From: JAAZPG01 sp012797375 | Lineage (GTDB): Bacteria > Acidobacteriota > Aminicenantia > Aminicenantales > UBA4085 | Length of the DNA: 25,364 nt | Direction of reading: 5' to 3' | Assembly: GCA_937868205.1 (NCBI GenBank) | Contig: CALMMC010000143.1 | Coordinates: forward strand, 1 to 25,364 | Part shown: positions 9,494-16,451 of the stretch, in pieces | Position numbering within the stretch: the stretch's first letter is position 1 | Layout of the letters: each line of letters opens with the position of its first letter | Notes under the pieces: generated by a model | What the model was told of the DNA's origin: nothing | Seen by the model: only the letters and a program-made list of their open reading frames with translations | Database searches by the model: none | Program-made: the position numbers and the translations under genes

Positions 9494-11230
9494 TCAGGAG
9501 AACGGCGTCTCGAAGGACGACTTGATTTTTTTCGCGGGGAGGGCCAGGCCGTTTTGATAGAGCGTCAAGCCGACGGCCTGCCCCGAGGCATCCAGGGTGA
9601 AGACGATCCGGGCGTCGGCGACCTTGAGAAAGAAATCGGTTTCCGACTCGGGATAAAGCTCGACCTTGGGCTGGCCGGTCGCCATCCCCATCAACCGGCC
9701 GTCTTCCTTGGTGATCGTGATCGTGAAATCCGGGCTGAGCTCATAGACGCCGGTCAGCCGGTCGTAGAGGGCCGGATCGAGAGAGGCCTCCACCCGGGGG
9801 GCGGGAAGCGGCCGGTCCGTCCGCGCATAATCGTCGACCGGCCCGATCCGCTCGGTGAACTCCAAGCCCTCGACCGCTCCGGCTTTCCCCCGGACCCGCA
9901 TCCGGCTCAACGAATCCTTGAAGAAATACTCGTCCGCCGAGAGGGGGAACAGCTCGTATTTGGCTCCGCCGGCCCGCTGGGCGAAGAGGCGGCCTCCCTC
10001 CCGGGTGATGAAACGGTCAACGCCCCTTTCGTTGACATAGACGCCGACGAGCGGCTCGAGGTCTTTTTCCTCCAAAACGACCGGCGCGGGATCGACGTAA
10101 GGATCTCCCAAGGCGAGAGCCGCCAGGCGGAAGGCGTCGGCTTCCGGATCCCGCCCGTCGCCGATCGCGTTGGTTAAAAGGATGACCGAAACGCCGTCCT
10201 CGGGGGCGAACAACATGGCCGTGATGAAGCCGTTGATTCCCCCGCCGTGCTCGATGATCCGGCGGCCGTGATACGTCGAGATGAACCAGCCGTAGCCGTA
10301 CCCGGTCGTCCGGCCGTTATTGAGAATGCCGGGAGTGAAAGCCTTCTCCAGCGTTTCTCTCTTGATCAGGCGGCCGGCGAGAAGCGACTCGATCCAGACG
10401 GTCATGTCGTCGACCGAGGAGAGAAGCGCCCCGGCGGCATACGGCTGGGTCGGGCTGAGGTAGGGCGCGTTTTCGTATCCCTCGTTTCCCTTCTGGTATC
10501 CCCCGATCCGGCGGGGGATGATCCGGGTCGGGCTGTCGTAATCGGAATGCCTCATCTCCAGGGGCTCGAAGATTTCCTTCCGGACGAACTCCGCGTAGGT
10601 CATCCCCGAGACCTTCTCGATGACCGCCCCGAGGAGAACGTATCCGGAGTTGCAGTATTGCCAGCGCTCGCCCGGACTGAACTCGGCCGGCTTGTCCTTG
10701 AACAGATCCACAAGCTCCTCGAGCGACATGTCCTTCCGCCGGAGCGGCAGCCATTCCGGCAGATCGGTATAGCTGACGAGGCCCGAGGTGTGGGTCAGCA
10801 GACGCTTGAGGGTGACGGCCTTTCCGCCCGTCGGATAGCCGGGGAGAAACGCGGTGACATCGTCGTCGAGGGACAGCTTGCCCTGCTCGGCCAGCTTGAG
10901 GATTCCAACGGCCGTGAACTGCTTGGTGATCGATCCGAGGCGGAAGACCATGTCGGGAGCAATGGGGACGCCGAGCTCCATGTCGGCCAGGCCGTAGCCT
11001 TTCCGCAGGAGAATCCGGCCGTTTTTTTTGACCAGGACGGCCGCCCCGGGCTCGCCGGGCTTGTAGATCGAGGAGAGAAAGGCGTCCATTCGGCCGGCCA
11101 AGGCGTCATCGGCCGCGGACGCGGCCCGCGTCACGGCCGGATTTCGGGCGAAAACGGCCGACGGGGAGAGGAAAAGCGCTGCGAACGCGGCCAAAACCGC
11201 CGCGGCGAGGCAGATCCGGATGTTCTTCAT
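9494..11230 (-). CDS. Exported class C beta-lactamase-type serine hydrolase
   Basis: 578 residues, family S12 (beta-lactamase/DD-peptidase fold). ATG at 11230 is preceded by AAGGAG at seven bases. Residues 1-28 are a signal peptide (LFLSPSAVFA). Active-site elements: Ser100 and Lys103 in SITK, Tyr192 and Asn194 in YCN, and HGG at 328-330, which replaces the KTG of lactamases and is common in esterase or peptidase members. After about residue 370 comes a C-terminal region with two similar beta-rich units (LEPLVGVYVNERG and YDRLTGVYELSPD), as in lipocalin-like tails of such hydrolases. Likely acts on peptides, esters or D-amino acid peptides in the periplasm. True beta-lactam resistance is not implied. 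Transcribed alone, divergent from a glycosidase remnant. Confidence 0.9.
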   Translation of the reverse strand: MKNIRICLAAAVLAAFAALFLSPSAVFARNPAVTRAASAADDALAGRMDAFLSSIYKPGEPGAAVLVKKNGRILLRKGYGLADMELGVPIAPDMVFRLGSITKQFTAVGILKLAEQGKLSLDDDVTAFLPGYPTGGKAVTLKRLLTHTSGLVSYTDLPEWLPLRRKDMSLEELVDLFKDKPAEFSPGERWQYCNSGYVLLGAVIEKVSGMTYAEFVRKEIFEPLEMRHSDYDSPTRIIPRRIGGYQKGNEGYENAPYLSPTQPYAAGALLSSVDDMTVWIESLLAGRLIKRETLEKAFTPGILNNGRTTGYGYGWFISTYHGRRIIEHGGGINGFITAMLFAPEDGVSVILLTNAIGDGRDPEADAFRLAALALGDPYVDPAPVVLEEKDLEPLVGVYVNERGVDRFITREGGRLFAQRAGGAKYELFPLSADEYFFKDSLSRMRVRGKAGAVEGLEFTERIGPVDDYARTDRPLPAPRVEASLDPALYDRLTGVYELSPDFTITITKEDGRLMGMATGQPKVELYPESETDFFLKVADARIVFTLDASGQAVGLTLYQNGLALPAKKIKSSFETPFS

Positions 11231-11241
11231 AATCGGGCTCC

Positions 11242-12069
11242 TTGCGTCCGATTGTAGAGGCAAAACGAGCGAGACACAAGACTCGGGATTCGCGTTTCCG
11301 CGGCCGCCGGAAGATCGATGCCGGCCTCGCCCGGGAGTGCTTGGAAACGGCTCTCCTGGCCTGGGACCGGGAACAAGGCCGGACGCCGGTCTCGGCCCGG
11401 GCCGCCTACATCCCCGGCCGCCCGGAAGTCCAGGAAATCCTGGCCTCGGTCGAGCTCCTGCTGACCACAAAGGAGGAACGGTTCCGACGGCGGCTGGAAG
11501 CCCTGGGTCCCGTGATCGAGGCGAACATCGCCGAGACCGGCTGGGCCGTCGCCCGGGCCTTTCCCCTGCTCGGGGAGGGGCCGCTCCGTGAAAGGACGGC
11601 GCGGGCTTTGGAGAAATACTCGGCGGACACCGCCCGCGAGCTCGCCGCCAATCCCTTCGGCGTCCTCTGGCGGCCGCGGATCTGGGGCGTGGGCTGGGAT
11701 TTGCAGGAATTCGCCGTCCAGCGATATTTTTTGAATCAGGCGCTTCCCAAGCTCTTCGACCGCGAGGGAATCTTCCGCGTCCTTCATTTTATTTTAGGCT
11801 GCCATCCCGGCTCGAACGTCTCGTTCGTCTCGGGCGTCGGGGCCAAGTCCCTGACGATCGGCTACGGGATGAACCGGGCCGACTGGTCGTACATCCCGGG
11901 GATGAACGTTTCCGGGACGGCCCTCATCCGGCCGGATTTCCCGGAGCTCAAGGACGATTTTCCGTTTCTCTGGCAGCAGGCCGAAAACGTCATCGGCGGA
12001 GCGGCGACGTACATCTTCACCGTTCTGGCCGCGGACCGTCTGCTCAACGGTCCGGAGGAAAACAAATAG
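11242..12069 (+). pseudogene. C-terminal remnant of a GH9-like glycosidase
   Basis: About 265 residues that read as the last third of a six-hairpin glycoside hydrolase of the GH9 type: helices around LASVELLLTTKEERF, then ILGCHPGSN, FVSGVGAKSL, YIPGMNVSGTALIRPDFPEL and LWQQAENVIGG near the end. Related enzymes run to roughly 600-850 residues, so the N-terminal two thirds and any signal peptide are missing. The only start codon near the break is a TTG at 11242 without a ribosome site, lying inside the promoter of the divergent serine hydrolase. I infer a deletion or rearrangement that removed the 5' part. The remaining frame is clean, so the loss may be recent. The family call rests on remembered sequence style and is moderate. 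Confidence 0.6.
11251..11279 (-). promoter_or_regulatory. Sigma70-type promoter of the serine hydrolase
   Basis: On the minus strand, TTGTGT (11274-11279) and TACAAT (11251-11256) are separated by exactly 17 bases. The -10 starts about 25 bases before the ATG, so the leader would be very short but still hold AAGGAG. The element overlaps the broken 5' end of the GH9-like remnant. Confidence 0.5.
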
Positions 12070-12094
12070 GGAGACACGGCACCTGTTTAATGTC

Positions 12095-12124
12095 TTGACG
12101 GCGGGCCGCGTCACGGCTTATCCT
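12095..12124 (+). promoter_or_regulatory. Possible promoter of the aminotransferase operon
   Basis: TTGACG at 12095-12100 and TATCCT at 12119-12124 with an 18-base spacer, 23 bases before the ATG. The match is fair for a sigma70 promoter, and the short gap after the upstream remnant fits a new transcription start here. Confidence 0.4.
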
Positions 12125-12147
12125 CACCGCGTCTAAGGAGGTCGAAC

Positions 12148-13284
12148 ATGCCCCGGTTTCAGCCTTTCGTGATGGAACGGATGATGTCCAAATTCGAGAA
12201 AGCGGTCGACTATAACCTCTCCGAGAGCGGCGTCCACCCGTTGACCCTGAACGAGCTCTTCCAGGACGACCCGGAGGGAATGGCCCGGCTGATGTCGCTC
12301 GAAATGGACTACGCCCACGCCAACGGCATTCCCGAGCTGCGGCGGAACATCGCCGCTCTCTATCCCGGCGCCGGGCCGGAAAACGTCCTCGTGACCGTGG
12401 GAGCCATCGAGGCCAATTACGACATCCTCTGGAGCCTGCTTTCACCCGGCGACGAGATCGTCGTCATGCTGCCCAACTACATGCAGATCTGGGGGCTGGC
12501 CAAGAACCTGGGATTCTCCCTCAAAACCTTTTCCTTGGACGAAAAAAACGGCTGGGCGCCCGACCTCGACGGCTTGAAAAAGGCCGTGACCCGGAAGACG
12601 AAATTGATCGCCGTCTGCAATCCCAACAATCCGACCGGCTATATCCTCGATAAAAAAGAGATGGAAGCCGTCGTCGAAACGGCCCGGGGCGCGGGCGCCT
12701 GGATCCTGGCCGACGAGGTCTACGCCGGAGCCGAGCGGACGGCCGAAGAACAAACGCCCACCTTCTACGGCTTATACGACAAGGTCCTGGCCGTGGGCAG
12801 CCTGAGCAAGGCCTACGGCCTGCCGGGCCTTCGGGTCGGCTGGGCCGTCGGCCCGGCCGAAATCATCGACGAGCTTTGGGCCCGGCACGAGTACTTGACC
12901 CTGAGCGCGACGATGCTCTCCAATCACCTGGCCGCCTACGCCCTCTCCCCCGCCGTCCGGCCCCGCCTCATCAATCGGGGCCGGGGCTTCATCCGCCGGG
13001 GATATCCCGTCCTGGAGCGGTGGATGGGCGAACACGAGGGGATCCTGTCGGCCGTGCCTCCGCGGGCGGCGGCCATCGCTTTCGTGAAATATAATTTGGA
13101 TATTCCCTCGACGCGATTCGTCGAGCAGCTGCGCGAGGAGAAAAAGGTTCTCATCGTGCCGGGCGACCACTTCGGCCTGGATCATTTCGTCCGCATCAGC
13201 TACGGCCTGCCCCACGAGTACCTGACGCCGGCCCTGGGGCGCATCCACGAATTGATCGCGGAAACGGGCGCGATCAAACGATAG
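12148..13284 (+). CDS. PLP-dependent aminotransferase, class I/II
   Basis: 378 residues, fold-type I aminotransferase, cytoplasmic. ATG at 12148 follows a strong AAGGAGG at seven bases. Conserved PLP and substrate residues are all present: NNPTG with Asn161, Asp189 and Tyr192 in ADEVY, Schiff-base Lys221 in SLSKAYGLPG, and substrate-carboxylate Arg349 in VRISYG. Length is normal. The amino donor and acceptor cannot be deduced. The next gene encodes an ornithine cyclodeaminase-family enzyme 40 bases downstream, suggesting that the pair handles one amino acid or imine intermediate. A substituted amino acid, a ketimine or a small natural-product precursor are all possible. Confidence 0.9.
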   Translation: MPRFQPFVMERMMSKFEKAVDYNLSESGVHPLTLNELFQDDPEGMARLMSLEMDYAHANGIPELRRNIAALYPGAGPENVLVTVGAIEANYDILWSLLSPGDEIVVMLPNYMQIWGLAKNLGFSLKTFSLDEKNGWAPDLDGLKKAVTRKTKLIAVCNPNNPTGYILDKKEMEAVVETARGAGAWILADEVYAGAERTAEEQTPTFYGLYDKVLAVGSLSKAYGLPGLRVGWAVGPAEIIDELWARHEYLTLSATMLSNHLAAYALSPAVRPRLINRGRGFIRRGYPVLERWMGEHEGILSAVPPRAAAIAFVKYNLDIPSTRFVEQLREEKKVLIVPGDHFGLDHFVRISYGLPHEYLTPALGRIHELIAETGAIKR

Positions 13285-13324
13285 AAGGCGCATGGCGGCG
13301 CCGGCTGCTCTCCCTGGAGGCTCC

Positions 13325-14266
13325 GTGAAAATCGCTCTTCTGGCCGAGATCAAGAACGTCCTTCCGCGGATCGATCTTCTCCCGGCCATCGAGGAAGGGT
13401 TCGCCGCCTATTCCGAGGGCCGGGCGGTTGTTCCGCCCGTCGGCGAGCTGATCCTGGACAAGGGCGAAGTCCATATCAAGTACGGCGCCATCGCCGGCGA
13501 GGACTTCTACGTGATCAAGATCGCCTCGGGCTTCTACGGCAATCCCGCCTTGGGCCTGCCGTCGGGCAACGGCTGCCTGCTCGTCTTCGAGCAGAAAACC
13601 GGCGTCCCGGCCGCCGTCCTGCTCGACGAGGGATATTTGACCGACATCCGGACCGCGGCGGCCGGAGCGGTCGCGGCCAAGTACTGCGCTCCGCGGACGG
13701 TCGAGCGCATCGGCGTCGCCGGCGCCGGGGTTCAAGGCCGGCTGCAGCTCGAATGGCTCAAACGCGTCACCGACTGCCGGGACGCGCTGGTTTGGGGACC
13801 GCTTCCCGACGAGCTCGAGGGCTATCGGAGGGAGATGAAATCGCGCGGTTTTTCGGTGGAGACGACCCGGGAAGCGGCCGCGATCCCGCGGACCTGCAAC
13901 CTGATCGTCACCGCGACGCCGTCAAAGACGCCGCTTCTTTCTGCGGCCGACCTCCGGCCGGGGACGCACATCACCGCCGTCGGCTCGGACACGCCGGACA
14001 AACAGGAGCTCGACTCCGAAATCCTCGCCCGGGCCGACGTCGTGGTGGCCGACAGCCTGGCCCAATGCCGGCTCCGGGGCGAGATCCACAAGGCTCTGGC
14101 GGCGGGAAAAATCGACGAAAGCCGGGTCGTCGAGCTCGGGAATATCATCAGCGGCCGGGCCTCGGGGCGGACATCGGACAGCCAAATCACCGTCGCCGAC
14201 CTCACCGGAGTGGCCGTCCAGGATATCAAGATCGCCTCGGCCGTTTATCGCGCCCTCGCCCCCTGA
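13325..14266 (+). CDS. Ornithine cyclodeaminase / mu-crystallin family protein
   Basis: 313 residues from the GTG at 13325, which has GGAGG four bases upstream. An ATG at 13292 would add 11 weakly related residues and has a poorer ribosome site, so the GTG is preferred but not certain. The family comprises NAD(P)-dependent ornithine cyclodeaminases, ketimine reductases and alanine dehydrogenases. Seen here: Lys65 in VIKIASGF, Arg109 in TDIRTAAAG, a Rossmann motif GAGVQG at 133-138, and Asp222 in GSDTPDKQELD, matching the family's substrate and catalytic positions. Which of the activities applies is open. Ketimine or cyclic imino acid reduction would fit well beside an aminotransferase. Last gene of the pair before a change in base composition. 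Confidence 0.88.
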   Translation: MKIALLAEIKNVLPRIDLLPAIEEGFAAYSEGRAVVPPVGELILDKGEVHIKYGAIAGEDFYVIKIASGFYGNPALGLPSGNGCLLVFEQKTGVPAAVLLDEGYLTDIRTAAAGAVAAKYCAPRTVERIGVAGAGVQGRLQLEWLKRVTDCRDALVWGPLPDELEGYRREMKSRGFSVETTREAAAIPRTCNLIVTATPSKTPLLSAADLRPGTHITAVGSDTPDKQELDSEILARADVVVADSLAQCRLRGEIHKALAAGKIDESRVVELGNIISGRASGRTSDSQITVADLTGVAVQDIKIASAVYRALAP

Positions 14267-14306
14267 TTCTTCTTGGCCGCGGTCTCGCCTTTCGCGCCGG
14301 CGGGGG

Positions 14307-14657
14307 TTATTCAATATCCTCTTTGAGAACCGCCGCCTCGTTGCGCTCCTCGTCTTTGGCTCCAAAAAGAAGCGTGACGGACTTGTGCTTTTCGGCCGCG
14401 CTTCTCAATTCCTCAAACGCCGGATTTTTCGACAGCTCCCGGCGGTATCTCTTTTTAAACTCCGTCCATTTTTTCGGGTCGTGGCCAAACCATTGCCGCA
14501 ATTCCGTTGACGGCGCGACCTCCTTCAGCCACAAGTCCAGCCGCGCCCGCTCCTTTGAAATGCCCCGCGGCCAAAGACGGTCCACCAGCACTCGGAAGCC
14601 GTCGGCTTTCTCCGGTTTTTCGTAAATTCGTTTGAGTTTGATTATTGTCTTCGTCAT
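14307..14657 (-). CDS. DUF488 family protein (YeaO-like)
   Basis: 116 residues. Recognised by LVDRLWPRGISKE at about 24-36, WLKEVAPSTELRQWFGHDP at about 43-61 and the following RYRRELS, which are the family signature. Biochemical role is unknown; members are small cytoplasmic proteins. ATG at 14657 has only a weak GGAG about 12 bases upstream. That GGAG lies in the last codons of the restriction-subunit remnant upstream, so the two may have arrived together. Base composition is clearly lower in G+C than the flanking operon, and the gene points against it, both suggesting acquisition. Confidence 0.85.
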   Translation of the reverse strand: MTKTIIKLKRIYEKPEKADGFRVLVDRLWPRGISKERARLDLWLKEVAPSTELRQWFGHDPKKWTEFKKRYRRELSKNPAFEELRSAAEKHKSVTLLFGAKDEERNEAAVLKEDIE

Positions 14658-14666
14658 GGATTAATT

Positions 14667-14831
14667 TTACTCCATAACCGCCCGCTCGGCTTGTTTCCGC
14701 GCGCCCGCCGAAGCTTCGGCCGCTTGCGCGCGCGGAGCGTTCGCTTGCTCGCGAAAAGAGAATATTTTATCGGTAATTTCCTCTTGTTTTTTCGCTGGCG
14801 GCAATGGAATTTGCCGTTTTGCAGGCGTTTT
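14667..14831 (-). pseudogene. C-terminal remnant of a type I restriction specificity subunit (HsdS-like)
   Basis: The 54 codons before the TAA at 14667-14669 read like the end of an HsdS subunit: RQIPLPPAKKQEEITDKI is the usual turn into the conserved distal helix, followed by an Ala/Arg/Glu-rich coiled-coil stretch (REQANAPRAQAAEAS). HsdS chooses the DNA target of a type I restriction-modification enzyme. Target-recognition domains, hsdM and hsdR are all absent, and upstream the frame runs into tRNA-Leu. I infer a fragment left by deletion. Family assignment is from a short stretch and is therefore moderate. Confidence 0.45.
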
Positions 14832-14900
14832 TGGCTCCGAGAAATGAAACGCCGCCTCCGCCCATCCGCAGTTCAAACGGTTATTTAGGGGGATTTCAAG

Positions 14901-14986
14901 TGCCGGGGACGGGAATCGAACCCGTACGAGGCTTTCGCCCCAAGGGATTTTAAGTCCCTTGCGTCTGCCAGTTCCGCCACCCCGGC
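14901..14986 (-). tRNA. tRNA-Leu (anticodon UAA)
   Basis: 86 bases with a long variable arm, as expected for a class II tRNA. Acceptor arms GCCGGGG and CCCCGGC pair fully, the discriminator is A (14901), and the anticodon stem AGGGA/TCCCT encloses the loop CTTAAAA, giving anticodon TAA for codon UUA. The TpsiC arm contains GGTTCGATTCC. CCA is not encoded. The 5' half and promoter are repeated at 16108-16204. Confidence 0.95.
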
Positions 14987-15041
14987 GGCCAAACGGGCGG
15001 CCGGTCTCAACTATATCCAAGTTGAAGATTTTTCTCAATTG
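14945..15041. repeat. 97-bp direct repeat, copy 1 (tRNA 5' half plus promoter)
   Basis: This segment matches 16108-16204 with five mismatches over 97 bases at a constant offset of 1163. It runs from the 3' arm of the anticodon stem through the tRNA 5' end and on through the tRNA promoter. Here it is joined to the intact tRNA 3' half. The position and sharp edge at the anticodon stem suggest an attachment-site duplication. Confidence 0.9.
15010..15038 (-). promoter_or_regulatory. tRNA-Leu promoter
   Basis: On the minus strand TTGAGA (15033-15038), a 17-base spacer and TATAGT (15010-15015). It lies 23 bases before the tRNA 5' end and is a strong sigma70-type match. Confidence 0.75.
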
Positions 15042-15053
15042 ACATTGGGCGAT
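15040..15053 (+). repeat. 14-bp direct repeat, copy A, at 3' side of membrane-protein gene
   Basis: TGACATTGGGCGAT here and TGACGTTGGGCTAT at 15738-15751 agree at 12 of 14 positions and bracket the AT-rich membrane-protein gene. They may mark the ends of a small inserted unit or be remnants of a recombination site. Confidence 0.4.
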
Positions 15054-15066
15054 GTTCTTTGCCGTT

Positions 15067-15714
15067 TTAATTCAACCCTAATAATATAATATGCATCGTT
15101 GCATGTGAAACCACGGCTGACTCAAAACTGTATTTACTATAAATCCAGCCAGTCAACGTTGCAGCTGAAAAATTCATTATTCCAAGATAAATAGTCAGTA
15201 TTTGGTTCCCCTCAATGAGATTTAAGTGAAAAAGCATTAAAAATATGAGACTACTTAAGACTATAGAAAGACACCTGTTTTTAATAAGTAGAAGTATACC
15301 TGTCATTACAAATAGATGAGAGACGGTCTCAGTTACTATTGCAGCCCAGGGAGTTGTTAATATGCGTTCAATTAATGTTCCCGGGTTCTTGGGAACCGAA
15401 AAATATTGATTGAATGCGCAAGTAATTATGGCAAAAATAATGCTAAAAAGCATTGGTTTAAGCAGAATTCTGAAATCATTTATTTTTATCTTTTGCCCAG
15501 ATTCCCACTTATTTAAAATTGGCATTTCTAGTGTTGATTTATCAGCAAATCTTAATCCAAGCCATCCAAAAAGCAGAACGCCCAATGTAGATCCTATTGG
15601 AAATAAAAGCCAAATTATGCTTGTAATACGATCATTGGAAGCTTTTATAAATGGAATGTATAAAAATCCAGAAATAAGTGTTGAAAGCGTGAGAAGTATT
15701 AATCTTTTTTTCAT
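15067..15714 (-). CDS. Putative CPBP-type (CAAX protease-like) membrane protein
   Basis: 215 residues with about six hydrophobic segments. ATG at 15714 has AAGGGG upstream. It resembles CPBP intramembrane metalloproteases: Glu129 in VTETVSHL (the family has EExxxR), His163 in LMLFHLN (FxxxH) and His204 in SHATMH (HxxxN or similar). The second Glu and the Arg of motif 1 are missing, so activity is doubtful or the family call is loose. CPBP proteins serve in peptide maturation, bacteriocin immunity or unknown roles. Composition is strikingly AT-rich, about one third G+C by eye, against a GC-rich host, and it lies between the two 97-bp repeats, so it is most likely acquired cargo. Confidence 0.55.
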   Translation of the reverse strand: MKKRLILLTLSTLISGFLYIPFIKASNDRITSIIWLLFPIGSTLGVLLFGWLGLRFADKSTLEMPILNKWESGQKIKINDFRILLKPMLFSIIFAIITCAFNQYFSVPKNPGTLIERILTTPWAAIVTETVSHLFVMTGILLLIKNRCLSIVLSSLIFLMLFHLNLIEGNQILTIYLGIMNFSAATLTGWIYSKYSFESAVVSHATMHIILLGLN

Positions 15715-15737
15715 TATCGATACCCCTTATTGTACGC

Positions 15738-15751
15738 TGACGTTGGGCTAT
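15738..15751 (+). repeat. 14-bp direct repeat, copy B, at 5' side of membrane-protein gene
   Basis: Partner of 15040-15053, 698 bases away, with 12 of 14 positions identical. It lies 24 bases upstream of the membrane-protein start codon. Confidence 0.4.
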
Positions 15752-16107
15752 TTCAATATTACTATAAAACATAATTCGGCGGCATCTTTGAGGGTTGCTT
15801 TATCGGGATTTTGAAAAGCTATCGGTAGTTTGATGACTTGATTTTCTATCAACAAATCCATTTAGTCAAACTAACTTGGCCGTGTCAACGGATGTTTGCA
15901 TTTTGGGGGCCATCTTAGTAAAAATCCTCCTCTCGAGATTTGGCGATCAAGAGAGTTTACGATGGCCTCCCTCCTATTCCAAATTGCAAACATCACTGTA
16001 CACTGTCAATATTCAGGCATTAAACAACAGAACACATAAAAAGAGAAACTTATTGGTTTCTAAATACTTTCAAGGCAAAATAAATAAAAGCCCTAATCGT
16101 CCGGGTC
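15752..16107. other. AT-rich non-coding stretch inside the repeat-bounded segment
   Basis: About 356 bases without a convincing gene on either strand. The one open frame crossing it on the plus strand (from 15876) runs straight through the repeat boundary and reads like random sequence. A 7-base inverted repeat, GGCCATC at 15908-15914 and GATGGCC at 15961-15967, encloses 46 bases and may be a hairpin or the relic of a small mobile piece. Probably decayed foreign DNA. Confidence 0.5.
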
Positions 16108-16149
16108 GGATTTTAAGTCACTTGCGTCTGCCAGTTCCGCCACCCCGGC
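16108..16149 (-). pseudogene. Truncated tRNA-Leu (5' half only)
   Basis: Duplicate of the acceptor 5' arm, D arm and anticodon arm of tRNA-Leu(UAA), ending at the anticodon stem. A C-to-A change (plus strand, 16120) spoils the anticodon stem, and no 3' half follows. It cannot give a working tRNA but keeps its promoter (16173-16201). Confidence 0.85.
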
Positions 16150-16172
16150 AGCCAAACGGGCGGCCGGTCTCA

Positions 16173-16201
16173 ACTATATCCACGTTGAGGATTTTTCTCA
16201 A
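16173..16201 (-). promoter_or_regulatory. Orphan tRNA-type promoter in repeat copy 2
   Basis: TTGAGA (16196-16201), 17 bases, TATAGT (16173-16178) on the minus strand, both boxes identical to the tRNA-Leu promoter. It now points through the half tRNA into the AT-rich segment, toward the membrane-protein start about 460 bases away. Confidence 0.6.
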
Positions 16202-16307
16202 TCGCCGGGCGGCATCCTCTCGATTCGATTCTGTTCAATCATGGCCTGATTCACGATTTTTCTATTTCCAGGCGGCGGGATCTCCGCCGGTCCCCGCGTT
16301 TATCCCG

Positions 16308-16357
16308 TGTCCAGCGGCGCGATAATCTACGAGCGGATCGGCGTATAGATTTACGAG
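16308..16357 (+). repeat. IS21 left terminal repeat
   Basis: Starts TGTC, then GGCGC at 16315-16319 and two units ending in TACGAG (the second TAGATTTACGAG ends at 16357). Aligns with the reverse complement of 18484-18534 with one single-base gap. Confidence 0.7.
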
Positions 16358-16451
16358 CTAAGGCACCGGCGAAGCCGGCCCGGGATAATTCCTGGAAAAT
16401 GGGAGATATGGCATCCTTCTCTTTCGACCGCGAGATGGAGAGGAGAGAGGG

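Larger units (their letters stand above)
16108..16204. repeat. 97-bp direct repeat, copy 2
   Basis: Partner of 14945-15041 with five mismatches, two of which fall in the tRNA part or its immediate edge. Right of it (16205-16307) lies about 100 bases of GC-rich, host-like sequence containing a CGGCGG/CCGCCG stem-loop at 16273-16289, then the IS21 end. Confidence 0.9.

Noticed and set aside
8978..10177. 399-codon plus-strand frame spanning the gap between ALDH and the serine hydrolase
   Set aside because: It overlaps the ends of two well-supported genes and the hairpins between them, and has low-complexity Arg/Gly/Pro content.
14667..15038. 123-codon minus-strand frame taken as one protein
   Set aside because: It runs through tRNA-Leu and its promoter, so only the last 54 codons can be protein-derived. 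Those are listed as an HsdS-like remnant.
15742..15748. Integron attC-like box GTTGGGC / GCCCAAC beside the AT-rich gene
   Set aside because: No partner box at a plausible distance, no attI and no integron integrase in the window. Kept only as a short direct repeat.
15876..16325. 149-codon plus-strand frame across the second repeat and into the IS21 end
   Set aside because: It crosses three sequence boundaries of different origin and shows no family pattern or ribosome site.
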